64,000 nucleotides of DNA from Streptomyces sp. NBC_00370 (GCF_036084755.1 NZ_CP107968.1:4123501-4187500); one strand, 5' to 3'. Shown: positions 15,464-25,202, counted from the first letter of the stretch. Numbers and translations: made by a program. Notes: generated by a model from the sequence alone, not told the origin.

Positions 15464-18400
15464 TCAGACGCCGACGTGGTGATGGGCCGCCCACGCCGCC
15501 GGGGCGGCCGCATAGCGCCTCTTGAGATGGCGGGCGGTACGGGAAAGGGCTTGGGCCGGGTCGCCGTCGGTGCGGGCCAGCTCGGTGTAAAAACGGCGGG
15601 CGGCCGTTTCGGCCACGGCGTCAGGGACGCGCCACTGGGTTCCGATCACGCCGGAGAAGCCCACGAGCTGGAACGCCGCAGTGAGATTGATCGACTCATC
15701 CACCAACTCCCGTACTGTATGTGCGGTTTCGCAGGCAGACAGGTAGGCCAGGCGGCCCCATCCGTTCCGCAGTGCGGCGATGTCGGCGAAGGTCAGATCG
15801 ATGTCCGGGAGCAGGAAGCGGCTGTCCCCGGGATCCTCGGCATCCGCCTTGGCGTGGAGTGCCAGGTGCAGGTACGAAGAGGTCACCAGCGCACTCGTCA
15901 GGACCGAGCGGTCGCAGTTCCCCGCGTCGAGCGGATCGACACCCAGATAACGCGCGGCCGCGTGTACCTCCCGACGCGCCGCCGGGAGCATCGGTGCGTC
16001 GATCCCGTCGCCACTCGCGTGGATCACAGCCGCACCACGGGGCACGGCGTCGTCGCCCGGCAGCACCGCTGACGCGCGACGCCGACTGTGATGCAGTGCG
16101 GTCACGGTAGGGCTGTACGAGGAGACCGTCAGGTCCACCAGCGACTCGCCGGAGTCGGCGGCGGTGGCGGCGTGCAACGGCAACTGGCACAGCGCCTGGG
16201 TCGGCACCCACCAAAGACGCGTGGCAGAACCGGGCGGGCCCAGCTCGGCGAGGACAGGGGCCGCCACCTCCCGCCACAGCAGGTCGAGCACTCCGCCGAG
16301 TCTGGCCTCGGCGGCCTCGACGTCGCCCCGATCGGCGCGGGGATCCAGCGCGGTCACCGCGTCCCGGTGGAACTCGACGGCTGTACGGTCGAGTTCCTCG
16401 GCGGTCAGCCCCGGCAGGGGTACGTGCCGCAGGCCACCGGAGGTGAGAAGGAGAGCGTCGCAACGGTAGGAGCTGACGTTCACGACGACGACCGGACCCT
16501 CGGCCGCCTCGGCGAGCAGTGCGGTGGTCTCCGGCGGACGCCGGAAGCTCGCCAGGCCGGGGAGCGCGGTGATCCGGCTGGTCACCGCCGCCAGTTCGGC
16601 CTCCAGGTCCCGGCGGCGTTCACGGTTCCGCTCACTCCCAGGGGCGTGCCGGGGCACGCCGCCCGCACCGCCCCGGAGCGGCGACGGTATCGAGGGGAGC
16701 GGCGACCGGACCGTATCCAGCTGGTCCAGCTCGTCGCGCAGCTCCTCGAACCGGTCGGCAAGGGCGGCGTCCGCCTCCCGCACCTTCGCCGTGTCGCCCC
16801 TGATGCCCAGGGTGCGGTGGAGCAGCACTCCGCGCCCGAGTTCCAGCAGGCTCATCGCCCGCTCCGGCTCGGCGCGGGCCAGCCACATCGCGGCCGCGTC
16901 GGAGGCCAGTCCGGAGAACTCGGCCAGCCATCGTTGCGCGTCGGGCCGCTCCAGGCGCCGGGGCGCCGCGTCCGGCAGCAGTTCGACGGCTGCCGCGAAG
17001 GCGGTGGCCGCCTGTTCGAAGTCGCCCTCCCGGGCGGCGAACTGCCCCCATGACCGTGCCGCGTGCAGCCGGACGGTGGGTCCGGCGGCCTCGCTCAGGG
17101 CGGCGGCACGCAACGCGGTCAACACCTCGGCGCGGTCCCGTGGGTCACCACGGTTCTCGTAACGGCTGTTCACAACGTAGGCGAGGTTCGACAGCGACTG
17201 CCCGCCTCCGGGATCGTCCTCGGGGGCTTCGTCGACCAGGGTCCGGGCCAGCTCGACCGCCTCGTCCACGTCGTCCTGCCCGCCCAGGGCATGCAGGGCG
17301 AGAAGGAGGCTGGTGCGGATCGCGGCGGCCGCAGGGCCGTCCCGCAGGGTGACGAGGGCACGGCGAGCGACGGCGACCGCGTCGGCCGCGGCGTGCTCCC
17401 GCTGCGCTGACGACACCTGCAACGATGTCACCAAATTGGCCAGGCGGAGCGAGAACTGCGGATCGGTGACGCTGTCGACCGTGGCACCCTTGCGCAGTTG
17501 GCCGAGCGCCTCGTCCAGCGCGTCCTGGTCGCCGGTCAGCTCGTACCACGCGTGCAGCGCGACACCGTAGGAGTTCGTCAGGTTGGCGAGCGTGCCGGGC
17601 CGCGGCCCGGCGTCGAGGGCGTCACGCAGCAGGGCCAACGCCTCGACAAGGTCACCGCGGGCGCCTTGCCAGTCGTACCGCTCGGCCAGCGCACCGGCCA
17701 GGTTCCCGAGCAGACCGGACCGGGCGGGGCCGCCACGCGCCAGTCGCACCGCTTCACGCTCATGGTCGATGCCTTCGTCGAGGTCGGCCAGATCCCCGAA
17801 GCGTACGAACCGGTTGAACAGGGCGCCGCCGAGATTGCTCAGGCGCTTGACGCGGGTCGGTGTGGCCGCGCGACGGCGCACGGCGGCGCGGCTCCGCTCG
17901 ATCGCCGCGTCCAACTCAACATCGGTGCGCAGGAGTCGGGCGCGTTCGCCCACCGCCGCCCCCAAGTTGTTCAGGTGCATGCCGGTATCGGGATGGTCGG
18001 CCCGGATCAGCGCAAGCGCCTCCTCGTGCAGCCGGATCGCCTCGTCCAGGTCGGCCCGCTCCCCGGTCGCCTCGTAGCGGATCAACCGCGTGACGCCGAG
18101 ATGCCCCAGGCGGGCCGCCCTGTCCTCGGGCAGGCCGTCCGCGGTTTCCGTACCCCGCTCACCGAGTGCGATCGCCTCGTCCAGCACGTCGAGTTCGCGG
18201 GTCAGGTCGTAGCGCTCGCGCAATACGTCCGCCAGGGTGTCGACCGCCTGCGCCTTCCGCCCTTCGTCGGATCCGGCCACGGACTCCGCGAGCCGCGCCG
18301 CCGATTCGGCCTCACGGGACACGTCGAGGTCCCCGTACTCGTCCGCCCATACGCTGAGCACGGCTGCGGAGATCTGCGCCACGTCACGGCTGCGGGGAGC

Positions 18401-18832
18401 AGCGGCCATCGACTCGCGCACCAGGTCCACCGCCTCCGTCAACGCGCCGTCCGGGAGCGCGAAACGGCACTCGACAAGGGTCCCGGCGAGCAGGCAGCGT
18501 CGCTTGTGGATCTCGCTGTCGGGACCGGCACCGTGGCTCTCCGCCAGCGCGCTGCGGCCGGCGGCAACAGCCTCGGCGGCAGTGCGGGGATCATCCGTCG
18601 CCGCGAAGCCGTAGCGCAGGATCTGGGCGAGTTCCGCGAATTCCTCGACCGCTTCGAGGCCCAGTTCACGGCGGTGTCGCACGGCGTCTCTGGCCGCCGT
18701 CTCGGCTCGTACCAGATCGTGGGCGTCACCGGTCCGCTCGTACCGCAGCCGCCAGTCGTTGGCGACGTGCAGCGGTGAACCACCCTCAACGGCAGGGGAG
18801 TCGGTCACCGGACCCGCCGGTGCCTCGCTCAC
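15464..18832 (-). CDS. CHAT (caspase-like) protease with TPR repeats, CATRA-type conflict system 1
   Basis: A 1122-aa protein. Residues about 30-720 are helical TPR-like repeats with the alternating Leu/Ala/Tyr pattern of tetratricopeptide arrays. The C-terminal CHAT domain (about 800-1122) has the caspase-type dyad: His993 in HLALHA and Cys1034 in YLSACETA, 41 residues apart. Such proteins are predicted effectors or processing proteases in biological-conflict systems, activated through partner domains. GTG 18832 overlaps the stop of the 128-aa gene by 4 bp (GTGA), so the two are coupled. The CATRA-glycosyltransferase gene is divergent. Protease activity is inferred from the dyad only. Confidence 0.88.
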   Translation of the reverse strand: MSEAPAGPVTDSPAVEGGSPLHVANDWRLRYERTGDAHDLVRAETAARDAVRHRRELGLEAVEEFAELAQILRYGFAATDDPRTAAEAVAAGRSALAESHGAGPDSEIHKRRCLLAGTLVECRFALPDGALTEAVDLVRESMAAAPRSRDVAQISAAVLSVWADEYGDLDVSREAESAARLAESVAGSDEGRKAQAVDTLADVLRERYDLTRELDVLDEAIALGERGTETADGLPEDRAARLGHLGVTRLIRYEATGERADLDEAIRLHEEALALIRADHPDTGMHLNNLGAAVGERARLLRTDVELDAAIERSRAAVRRRAATPTRVKRLSNLGGALFNRFVRFGDLADLDEGIDHEREAVRLARGGPARSGLLGNLAGALAERYDWQGARGDLVEALALLRDALDAGPRPGTLANLTNSYGVALHAWYELTGDQDALDEALGQLRKGATVDSVTDPQFSLRLANLVTSLQVSSAQREHAAADAVAVARRALVTLRDGPAAAAIRTSLLLALHALGGQDDVDEAVELARTLVDEAPEDDPGGGQSLSNLAYVVNSRYENRGDPRDRAEVLTALRAAALSEAAGPTVRLHAARSWGQFAAREGDFEQAATAFAAAVELLPDAAPRRLERPDAQRWLAEFSGLASDAAAMWLARAEPERAMSLLELGRGVLLHRTLGIRGDTAKVREADAALADRFEELRDELDQLDTVRSPLPSIPSPLRGGAGGVPRHAPGSERNRERRRDLEAELAAVTSRITALPGLASFRRPPETTALLAEAAEGPVVVVNVSSYRCDALLLTSGGLRHVPLPGLTAEELDRTAVEFHRDAVTALDPRADRGDVEAAEARLGGVLDLLWREVAAPVLAELGPPGSATRLWWVPTQALCQLPLHAATAADSGESLVDLTVSSYSPTVTALHHSRRRASAVLPGDDAVPRGAAVIHASGDGIDAPMLPAARREVHAAARYLGVDPLDAGNCDRSVLTSALVTSSYLHLALHAKADAEDPGDSRFLLPDIDLTFADIAALRNGWGRLAYLSACETAHTVRELVDESINLTAAFQLVGFSGVIGTQWRVPDAVAETAARRFYTELARTDGDPAQALSRTARHLKRRYAAAPAAWAAHHHVGV

Positions 18833-19215
18833 TGCCCGCCCGGTCGCGTACCGCTGTCCTGGGATGCGGCCTCCGTACCCGTCACCGCGTCGTCCGAAGT
18901 TGTGTCCTCGCCCGCGATGACATGGATCAGGGTGACCACCCGCTCGCGGAGGACCTTGGGCGGCGGGACGTCGGCGGAGTCACGCATGCGCTCGACCCGG
19001 TACGGGCTGAGCATCTCCAGGGCGGCGGTGGCGGCGTCGACGGCGTCCGCGTCACCCGAGCTCCATGCGTCCGCGAGCCTGTCCACGATGCCGGCGGGAC
19101 GCGCCCAGTTCGCCGGAGGAAGCCGCCACTCCTGGAGGTCACCGAGCACTTCGCATGCCCGGGTGAGCGTCTCGTCGTCCATGCCCGAACCGGGTGAATC
19201 CCCTCTAGACTGCAT
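18829..19215 (-). CDS. CATRA system-associated small protein (copy 1)
   Basis: A 128-aa acidic protein. The N-terminal half is helical (LTRACEVLGDLQEWRLPPANW); the C-terminal part has LRERVVTLIHVIAG, which recurs as VRERVVTLIHVL in the 128-aa protein at 26573. Both sit directly beside a CHAT/TPR gene, the arrangement described for CATRA-associated small proteins in the conflict-system literature. Its role is unknown, perhaps a regulator or adaptor of the CHAT protein. ATG 19215 lies 6 nt after a TAGAGT -10-like box, so the message may be leaderless; no ribosome site is seen. Confidence 0.8.
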   Translation of the reverse strand: MQSRGDSPGSGMDDETLTRACEVLGDLQEWRLPPANWARPAGIVDRLADAWSSGDADAVDAATAALEMLSPYRVERMRDSADVPPPKVLRERVVTLIHVIAGEDTTSDDAVTGTEAASQDSGTRPGGQ

Positions 19216-19219
19216 GGAC

Positions 19220-19228
19220 TTACTCTAA
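19220..19228. promoter_or_regulatory. Shared -10 element for divergent conflict genes
   Basis: TTACTCTAA reads as -10-like TACTCT on the plus strand (toward the CATRA gene) and TAGAGT on the minus strand (toward the small protein, ATG 6 nt downstream). The -35 boxes are poor. Transcription from this overlapping pair would be mutually exclusive and the leftward message leaderless. Inferred from position only. Confidence 0.4.
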
Positions 19229-19263
19229 CCAGCGCTTCGCGCGACGCAGAGGTGAGCTGTCAC

Positions 19264-21507
19264 GTGTCCGAACCCGCGGTGGTGCAGCAGGAAGTCGCCG
19301 CCCACCTTTTCGTGCCTCTGGACAGTTCGCTCACCGATCAGGGCCTGAGGTCGTTCGCCGGAATCTGGAACCGGTTCCGGCAGCGTCAGGGAGCGGATGA
19401 ACCGGTGACCGCCTGGATTCCGACCCGGATTCCGGACCACCTCCCCGACGCGCCACTGCACGGCTCCGTACCGGTGGCGGCCGTGCAGGCCGACAAGCGC
19501 CTCGACCAGGCGATCGTGCGCCGGGACCACGAGATCCTCGGTCTGTCGCTGCTGCTGGGCGCAGCTCCGGGGCGCACCTGGCCGGATCTGCGCCGGCGAC
19601 TCGACGAGCTGGTCGGTCCGCTCGGCCCCGCACACCTGGGCGGGGTGACCTTGCTGCTCGGGAAGAAACCGGACGCCACGGCGGGCAAGCTGGAACTGTC
19701 GGAGCTGGGGACGCGGGACGAAAGGGAATCCATGCGCAACCTGTCGCTGCTCGGCACCGTTCCGGAGGACAGTCTGCTCGGCGCGTGGGCGTGGTCGAAC
19801 GGCGACGCGACCGAGATGCCCGTGTTCGTCCGGTACTTGATGCATATGACCTCCGTCCGGCACCAGTTGGCGGGCCACAGCCGTCTCGCCGACGGCGGCT
19901 CACGGGCCTTCCTCCGGCCGCCGTACGGCGGCGGAGGGACGGACCGGGAACTGACAGGTCCGGCCGAGCAGCTGAGAGCGACCCGCCACTCCGTGGAAAG
20001 GGCATGGGACAACGCCTGCCGCGCGCTTCGGGTCTGCGACCCGGCCGGTGACACCCTCGTCGCGACCGAAGTCCTCGATGACGACCGGAACTTCGTCGGC
20101 TGGTTCACCGAGGTACTCGACGACGAACTGGCGCAGGTCGAACTGGTCCGTGACAAGCAAGCGCCGGACGTTCCGGAGCGCACGGAGCAGCCCGAGGAGG
20201 CGAGCCGTGCCGAGCCCTCACACAGCGCAGAGGCTCCTTCCCGGACCGAGACGATGCCCGCCGTGCGGCGCATATCGTCGGAACGGCCCGTACGGGTGCT
20301 TGTCGTCGCCGACGAGTGGTTCTCGAAGGAGGGCGGTCTGAGTACGTTCAACCGGCATTTGTGCATCGCGCTCGTGGCGGCCGGAGCCGATCTCTATGTC
20401 CTGGTCGAGAAGTTGTCCGACCAGGAGCGTGCCCACGCGGCGCAGCACGGGGTACGGCTGCACAACGCAGCCCGCCCCGGCCATATCGGCGCTGAGACGC
20501 TGATGCGCCGCCCTGACCTGCCCGGCGGATTCGAACCCGAACTCGTCATCGGCCACGGCCGGGTCACGGGACCGGCGGCGAGACAGCAGTCGGAGGACCA
20601 CTTCCGGGGCTCGAAGCGGCTGCACTTCCTCCACGTCGAGCCCGATCAGGGGGAGTGGTACAAATTGCCCGGCGAAGTCGACGTGGGTGCCCACACCGCC
20701 GCACGCACCAAACGGGAGTTCGATCTGTGTCGGGGCGCCCTGCGGACGGTGCCGGTAGGAGCACGGCTGGAGAATGCGCTTCTCAGAGAGCGACATGCGC
20801 GCAGACATGAAGCCCTCGGGCCGCCGTTGCGGATCTACCCCGGATTCGACACCGGGACCCCGGTGACCGGGCCACCGCCGCCCGAAGCCGTCCCGCAGAT
20901 CCTGCTGATGGGACGGCTGGACGTGGCCGGCGGCAAAGGACTGGACATCGCCTGCCGGGCACTGGGCAAGGCCGTGCCGGAAAGATCTCACCCCGGGAGA
21001 TGGGAACTGGTCGCCCGGGGAGTGCCGGAGGGAGAGTCCCACGCATTCCGCACCATGGCGGAGAAATGGATCGACAACCCCGCCGTGCACGTCATCCCCC
21101 GGCCCTACAGCTCCGATCCGCAGGAGGTGATCGACGATGTCGCGCGGGCCAGTCTGGTGCTCATGCCGTCCCGGGCCGAATCGTTCGGCCTGGTGGGACT
21201 GGAGGCGATCACCGCAGGAGTGCCCGTTCTGGTGAGCAGCAGGAGCGGCCTCGGCATGCTGCTCACCGAGACGTTGCCGCCCGACCAGGTGGAGCGGATG
21301 GTGATGGACGTGGGCGCGACGGCCCGCGAGGTGAAGAACGACGTCACTCGCTGGGCGCGGGCCATCAGCAACATGATGTGGAGCGTGTCCGGGGCATTCC
21401 AGCAGGCGGCGGAGGTACGCAAGACGATGGCCGACCGCGTGACCTGGCACGCCGCCGCTACCAAGTTGCTGGACTGTGCGCGGGAGTCGGCGCCGCCCAC
21501 GGACTGA
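19264..21507 (+). CDS. CATRA domain fused to GT4 glycosyltransferase (conflict-system effector)
   Basis: A 747-aa fusion. The first 330 or so residues match the CATRA (caspase and TPR repeat-associated) N-terminal region: VAAHLFVPLDSSLTDQGLRS, then QAIVRRDHEILGLSLLL. An acidic/Ser-rich linker (about 305-340) leads to a group-1 glycosyltransferase with GT-B fold: RVLVVADEWFSKEGGLSTFN, LLMGRLDVAGGKGLD, and the donor-site EX7E region RAESFGLVGLEAITAG. CATRA proteins usually carry a variable effector; here it is a glycosyltransferase. Donor and target are unknown. GTG 19264 follows GAGGTGA with 8-nt spacing; GTG 19252 is less likely. Divergent from the small protein/CHAT pair. Confidence 0.82.
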   Translation: MSEPAVVQQEVAAHLFVPLDSSLTDQGLRSFAGIWNRFRQRQGADEPVTAWIPTRIPDHLPDAPLHGSVPVAAVQADKRLDQAIVRRDHEILGLSLLLGAAPGRTWPDLRRRLDELVGPLGPAHLGGVTLLLGKKPDATAGKLELSELGTRDERESMRNLSLLGTVPEDSLLGAWAWSNGDATEMPVFVRYLMHMTSVRHQLAGHSRLADGGSRAFLRPPYGGGGTDRELTGPAEQLRATRHSVERAWDNACRALRVCDPAGDTLVATEVLDDDRNFVGWFTEVLDDELAQVELVRDKQAPDVPERTEQPEEASRAEPSHSAEAPSRTETMPAVRRISSERPVRVLVVADEWFSKEGGLSTFNRHLCIALVAAGADLYVLVEKLSDQERAHAAQHGVRLHNAARPGHIGAETLMRRPDLPGGFEPELVIGHGRVTGPAARQQSEDHFRGSKRLHFLHVEPDQGEWYKLPGEVDVGAHTAARTKREFDLCRGALRTVPVGARLENALLRERHARRHEALGPPLRIYPGFDTGTPVTGPPPPEAVPQILLMGRLDVAGGKGLDIACRALGKAVPERSHPGRWELVARGVPEGESHAFRTMAEKWIDNPAVHVIPRPYSSDPQEVIDDVARASLVLMPSRAESFGLVGLEAITAGVPVLVSSRSGLGMLLTETLPPDQVERMVMDVGATAREVKNDVTRWARAISNMMWSVSGAFQQAAEVRKTMADRVTWHAAATKLLDCARESAPPTD

Positions 21508-21511
21508 CGGC

Positions 21512-21535
21512 CGGCGTCTTCCCTGAAGGGCGCCG
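21512..21535. terminator. Imperfect hairpin after the CATRA gene
   Basis: CGGCG pairs with CGCCG around an inner CCCT-GA-AGGG hairpin, with an unpaired TCTT bulge, 5 bp after the CATRA stop. A plausible terminator. The rest of the 211-bp gap to 21719 shows nothing further that I can identify. Confidence 0.4.
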
Positions 21536-21718
21536 ACTCCGGAAATCAATGGGTCTGCATGGTGGCGGTCCTCCTGTGGGCAAACCGGCGGGGGCCTTCC
21601 TCGGCGGCGTCGGTGCTCACGGGAACATGCGGAACCGCTGACCTCGCGGCTGTTCTGGACGACACTGGAAAGGTCTGGAATTCGCGGTGCGGAATCACGA
21701 ACGGCGCGCGGAGGAACG

Positions 21719-24067
21719 GTGTCGAGCGACATGTCCCGGCAGGACGACACGGACCCCGCGGCGCTCAGACAGCGGCTGGCCGCCGAGCTGGCCCGGGCCG
21801 TGGTCCGCGCCGAGAAGCGGCGGGGCCGTGCGATCGACCGTCACGAACTGTCCAGACGGCTCAGCGTCTCCCCCAGCAGCGTGTACGCCTACCTCAACGG
21901 CACGACGCTCGCGAGCGTCCGGGTCTTCGACGAACTGCTCTCCGCACTCGGTGTGACAGGCCCGGAGGCCGGCAGGCTGAGTACGCTGCGGGACTCCGCC
22001 GACACCGCCCGGCGGCTGCGTGCCACGAGAGCGGGAGCAGCACCGCCGCTGCCGCGAGTGCCGCACCAACTTCCCCTCGCCAGGCCGGGATTCGTGGCCC
22101 GGGAGGCCGAAATCGACCGACTCGACTCGTTGCTGGAGACCCAGGACGCCGCCGACGCGAGGTCCACGGTGGTGGCTGTAGTCGAGGGCACGGCCGGGGT
22201 CGGCAAGACGTCCCTCGCACTGCACTGGGCCCGCCGCGTCCAGGACCGGTTTCCGGACGGCCAACTGCACGTCAACCTGCGGAGCTTCAGCTCCGAGGCA
22301 CCCATGGACCCCGGTGAGGCGCTGCACGGCTTCCTCCAGGCGCTCGGTGTCGCACCCGCCGCCGTTCCAGCCGATCAGGCTGTCGCCTCGGCGCTGTTGC
22401 GGACCCTGCTGGCCGGCCGGCGCATGCTGCTGTTGCTGGACAACGCCCGCTCCGCCGAGCAGGTGCGTCCGCTGATTCCGAGCGACGCCGGATCCGTCGC
22501 GGTCGTCACCAGCCGCAACCGCCTCGACGGCCTGGTCGTACGGGAGGGAGCTTTGCGGGTCAGCCTCGACGTACTGCCCCGGCACGCCGCCCGGGACCTG
22601 CTGGAGCGCCGGATCGGCACGCAGGGTCCGGCCCTCGAACCAGCCGCGACGGACGAACTGGTCGACCTCTGCGCCCGGTTGCCCCTGGCGCTCAGCGTCG
22701 CGGCGGCGCGCGCGACGATGGCTCCTGCGAGGTCGATCGGCCACCTCGTCACCGAACTCCGCGAGGCGCAGGCCCGGTTGGACGTCCTGGGACTCCAGGA
22801 CGCCGACCTCGACCTCCGGACGGTGTTCCAGGGGTCGTACGCGCTCCTGCCTCCGGCAGCGGCCCGGTTGTTCCGGCTGCTCGGCTGCCACCCCGGTCCG
22901 GACGTCGACGGTCTCGCGTGCGCCGCGCTGATGGACGAGCGGACGCCCCCGCGCGTGCTGCTCGACACGCTGAGCGCGACCCACCTGGTCGAGGAGCAGA
23001 CGCCGGGCAGATTCGCCCCGCACGACCTGCTTTGGCTCTACGCGAAGGAGCTGACGGAGTTGGGGCCCGCCGAGGAGCACCGCGCAGGGACCGAGCGCCT
23101 GTTCCGCCACTACCTGGACTCGGCCCGGCTGGCCGACCACCATCTCGAACCGTGGAGGCCGCCGCTGACCCCGGCGGGCCGGCGGACAGGTACGGAGCCG
23201 CCCGTCAGCGACCACGTCCAGGCCATGGCGTGGTTCGAGGCCGAACTGGCCACGCTCCAGAACGTGATGACACTGGCCGCTGTCACCGACAGCTTCGAGG
23301 CGTACGCCTGGGAGCTGGCCAGGGCCTGTGCGGTGTACCTGCGCCGGTCAGGGCGTCGCGTCCAGCGCGCTTCCGTCCACAGCCTTGCCCGCGAGGCCGC
23401 TTCCCGCGCCGGAAACCGGCTCGCGTGGGCCACCGGCACCCGCCAGTTCGCCGACGCCCTGTCCCGGCTGCACCGCACCGAAGAGGCCCTTGACCTGCTG
23501 TTCGCGGCGCTGCGCGAGTGCCACCGGCTCGAGGACCGCGAAGGGACACGCGAGGTGCGGCTGTCTCTCGTACGGGTGTACGCGTCCCGTGGCGACCACC
23601 GGCGCGCACTACCGCACGCCAGGCTGGCCCTGGCAATGGCCGAACAGACCCGGGAACCGCTGGCCCTCGCCGAGGGCCTCACCGCCCTGGCCCAGCAACA
23701 GGAACAACTGAACCACCACGCCGTCGCGCTGGAGCACGGGAGACGGGCCCTCGACCTGTACACGGAGCTGGATCACTTGGACGGCCGTGCCGGGATCCTG
23801 CTCAGCATGGGACGTGCGGAGCAGGGGCTGGGCAGGCATGCCGAGGCGATCGGCCACTACGAGTCGTCCCTGGCGCTCGACCGACTGCTGGGCGACCGGT
23901 ACCGGGAAGCGCACGCCCTGAACCATCTGGCCGACGCCCGGGCGGAACTCGGCCACCACCAGGACGCCCGTCGGCTGCTCGATGAGGCGCTTGCCCTCTT
24001 CGACGAACTGCGTCATCCGGACGCCGCACGGGTACGCGCCCAACTGCGGCGCACGCATGTCCCCTAG
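21719..24067 (+). CDS. HTH-NB-ARC-TPR (STAND) protein
   Basis: A 782-aa STAND ATPase. Residues about 30-90 are an XRE-like HTH (HELSRRLSVSPSSVYAYLNG). The NB-ARC domain (about 130-400) has Walker A GTAGVGKTS, Walker B MLLLLDN and the LPLALSVAAA motif. Winged-helix and TPR repeats fill the C-terminus (for example HAVALEHGRRALDLY, HAEAIGHYESSLALD). Such proteins are ATP-gated switches; in actinomycetes some are transcriptional activators and others conflict-system sensors. GTG 21719 has GGAGGAA. It is co-directional with the CATRA gene after 211 bp and may belong to the island. Confidence 0.88.
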   Translation: MSSDMSRQDDTDPAALRQRLAAELARAVVRAEKRRGRAIDRHELSRRLSVSPSSVYAYLNGTTLASVRVFDELLSALGVTGPEAGRLSTLRDSADTARRLRATRAGAAPPLPRVPHQLPLARPGFVAREAEIDRLDSLLETQDAADARSTVVAVVEGTAGVGKTSLALHWARRVQDRFPDGQLHVNLRSFSSEAPMDPGEALHGFLQALGVAPAAVPADQAVASALLRTLLAGRRMLLLLDNARSAEQVRPLIPSDAGSVAVVTSRNRLDGLVVREGALRVSLDVLPRHAARDLLERRIGTQGPALEPAATDELVDLCARLPLALSVAAARATMAPARSIGHLVTELREAQARLDVLGLQDADLDLRTVFQGSYALLPPAAARLFRLLGCHPGPDVDGLACAALMDERTPPRVLLDTLSATHLVEEQTPGRFAPHDLLWLYAKELTELGPAEEHRAGTERLFRHYLDSARLADHHLEPWRPPLTPAGRRTGTEPPVSDHVQAMAWFEAELATLQNVMTLAAVTDSFEAYAWELARACAVYLRRSGRRVQRASVHSLAREAASRAGNRLAWATGTRQFADALSRLHRTEEALDLLFAALRECHRLEDREGTREVRLSLVRVYASRGDHRRALPHARLALAMAEQTREPLALAEGLTALAQQQEQLNHHAVALEHGRRALDLYTELDHLDGRAGILLSMGRAEQGLGRHAEAIGHYESSLALDRLLGDRYREAHALNHLADARAELGHHQDARRLLDEALALFDELRHPDAARVRAQLRRTHVP

Positions 24068-24092
24068 GGTCTGACCGGGGTCGGCAGCCGTG

Positions 24093-25037
24093 CTACTCGT
24101 ACTGCCAGCACAGCCCGTAGCCGTATCCCACCTTCATCGCCTCGAACTCGACGGCCACCGTGCCGCGTCGGTCGGGGCTCAGCAGGCGGGTCCCAGGGCT
24201 CTGCTGGTAGATCACGGCGGGCGGCACCCCGGTCAGCTGCCAGACCGCACGCGGCTCCCTCGCGGGGTCGAAGCGGACGCGCAGACGGAAGTGCTCGCTA
24301 CGGGTCAGCGGAATGTGTACGAAGTGCGGTGCCATCGGCTGCGCCGGGGGTATCCGCAGCCGCAGCACGTACTCGTGCCGGATCCCCGCCCGCAGTGGTG
24401 CGGGCAGCACCAGCCGTTGCTGGAAGTAGCTCTCGTAGGGGTGTTCGCGCAGCTCCAGCCGGCCGCCCCGGACGGCCGAGACGTCCAGCCCGTGGCCGGC
24501 GGTCACGTCCCCCGCGCGCCGGGGGACGCTGAAGGCGACCGGGATGTCCGTCAGACCGTCGCAGGTCGCGACGATCACCCGTCGCTCGACCGCTTCGGCG
24601 GCCGGCGTGTCGAGACGTACCTGGGTATGGACCGACTCCACGTACCAGCCGTGCGGGTCGGTGCGTGTGCAGCCGGCCGGGCACTGCTCGCCGTGGACAC
24701 CATGTGTCCCGTTCTCGGGAGCCGGCGGGTCCCAGGGGGGCGGGGTGATGTCCACGGGTCCGTACGCGTTGGGGTCCAGGGCACGGCGCACCTCCGCCCA
24801 GAACACGGCCCACCGGTCCACGTCGCCGCCGCAGGCGCCCACGACCGCCAGAGTCACCGGACGCGAGGGGTGATCCTTGCCGCGCATCGCGTCACTCACG
24901 GTCGTCCGGCCGTATCCCGTGCGCCGCGCCAGCTGTTCGAGCGTCAGCCCCGCGGTATTACGGAGATCGCGCAGCCATAACGCGAAGAGCCGGGTCGGCG
25001 ATCCGTCCAAGATTATTTCCTTCTGCGGGCGACCCAT
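24093..25037 (-). CDS. HTH domain protein of unknown function
   Basis: A 314-aa protein. The N-terminal XRE-type HTH reads LTLEQLARRTGYGRTTVSDA, as in many Streptomyces regulators. The C-terminal 200 residues are beta-rich with no motif I recognise, and include PAGCTRTDPHGWYVES and RHEYVLRLRIPPAQP; this could be a ligand-sensing beta-sandwich. ATG 25037 is used; a GTG two codons upstream (25043) has a similar AGAAGG site and cannot be excluded. It converges on the STAND gene (25 bp apart) and is divergent from the zinc-ribbon gene, where it may bind. Confidence 0.72.
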   Translation of the reverse strand: MGRPQKEIILDGSPTRLFALWLRDLRNTAGLTLEQLARRTGYGRTTVSDAMRGKDHPSRPVTLAVVGACGGDVDRWAVFWAEVRRALDPNAYGPVDITPPPWDPPAPENGTHGVHGEQCPAGCTRTDPHGWYVESVHTQVRLDTPAAEAVERRVIVATCDGLTDIPVAFSVPRRAGDVTAGHGLDVSAVRGGRLELREHPYESYFQQRLVLPAPLRAGIRHEYVLRLRIPPAQPMAPHFVHIPLTRSEHFRLRVRFDPAREPRAVWQLTGVPPAVIYQQSPGTRLLSPDRRGTVAVEFEAMKVGYGYGLCWQYE

Positions 25038-25167
25038 GATCACCCACCCTTCTCACGGTTCCGGCGACATCACCGAGTGTTCCACATTCCCGTGCGGCCC
25101 GCCCCGGATCGCGATCACCGCGCGGAGAAGGCGTTTTCCGGTAATCGTCCACTTCACGGGAAGACCG

Positions 25168-25196
25168 TTGCGGACAACCGGCCCATTGCTTAGAAC
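25168..25196 (+). promoter_or_regulatory. Promoter for a leaderless message
   Basis: TTGCGG (25168-25173), 17-nt spacer, TAGAAC (25191-25196). The GTG of the 57-aa gene starts 7 nt after the -10 box, where the transcript should begin. An in-frame TAG overlaps the -10, so no earlier start is possible. Confidence 0.6.
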
Positions 25197-25202
25197 AGTT
25201 CC

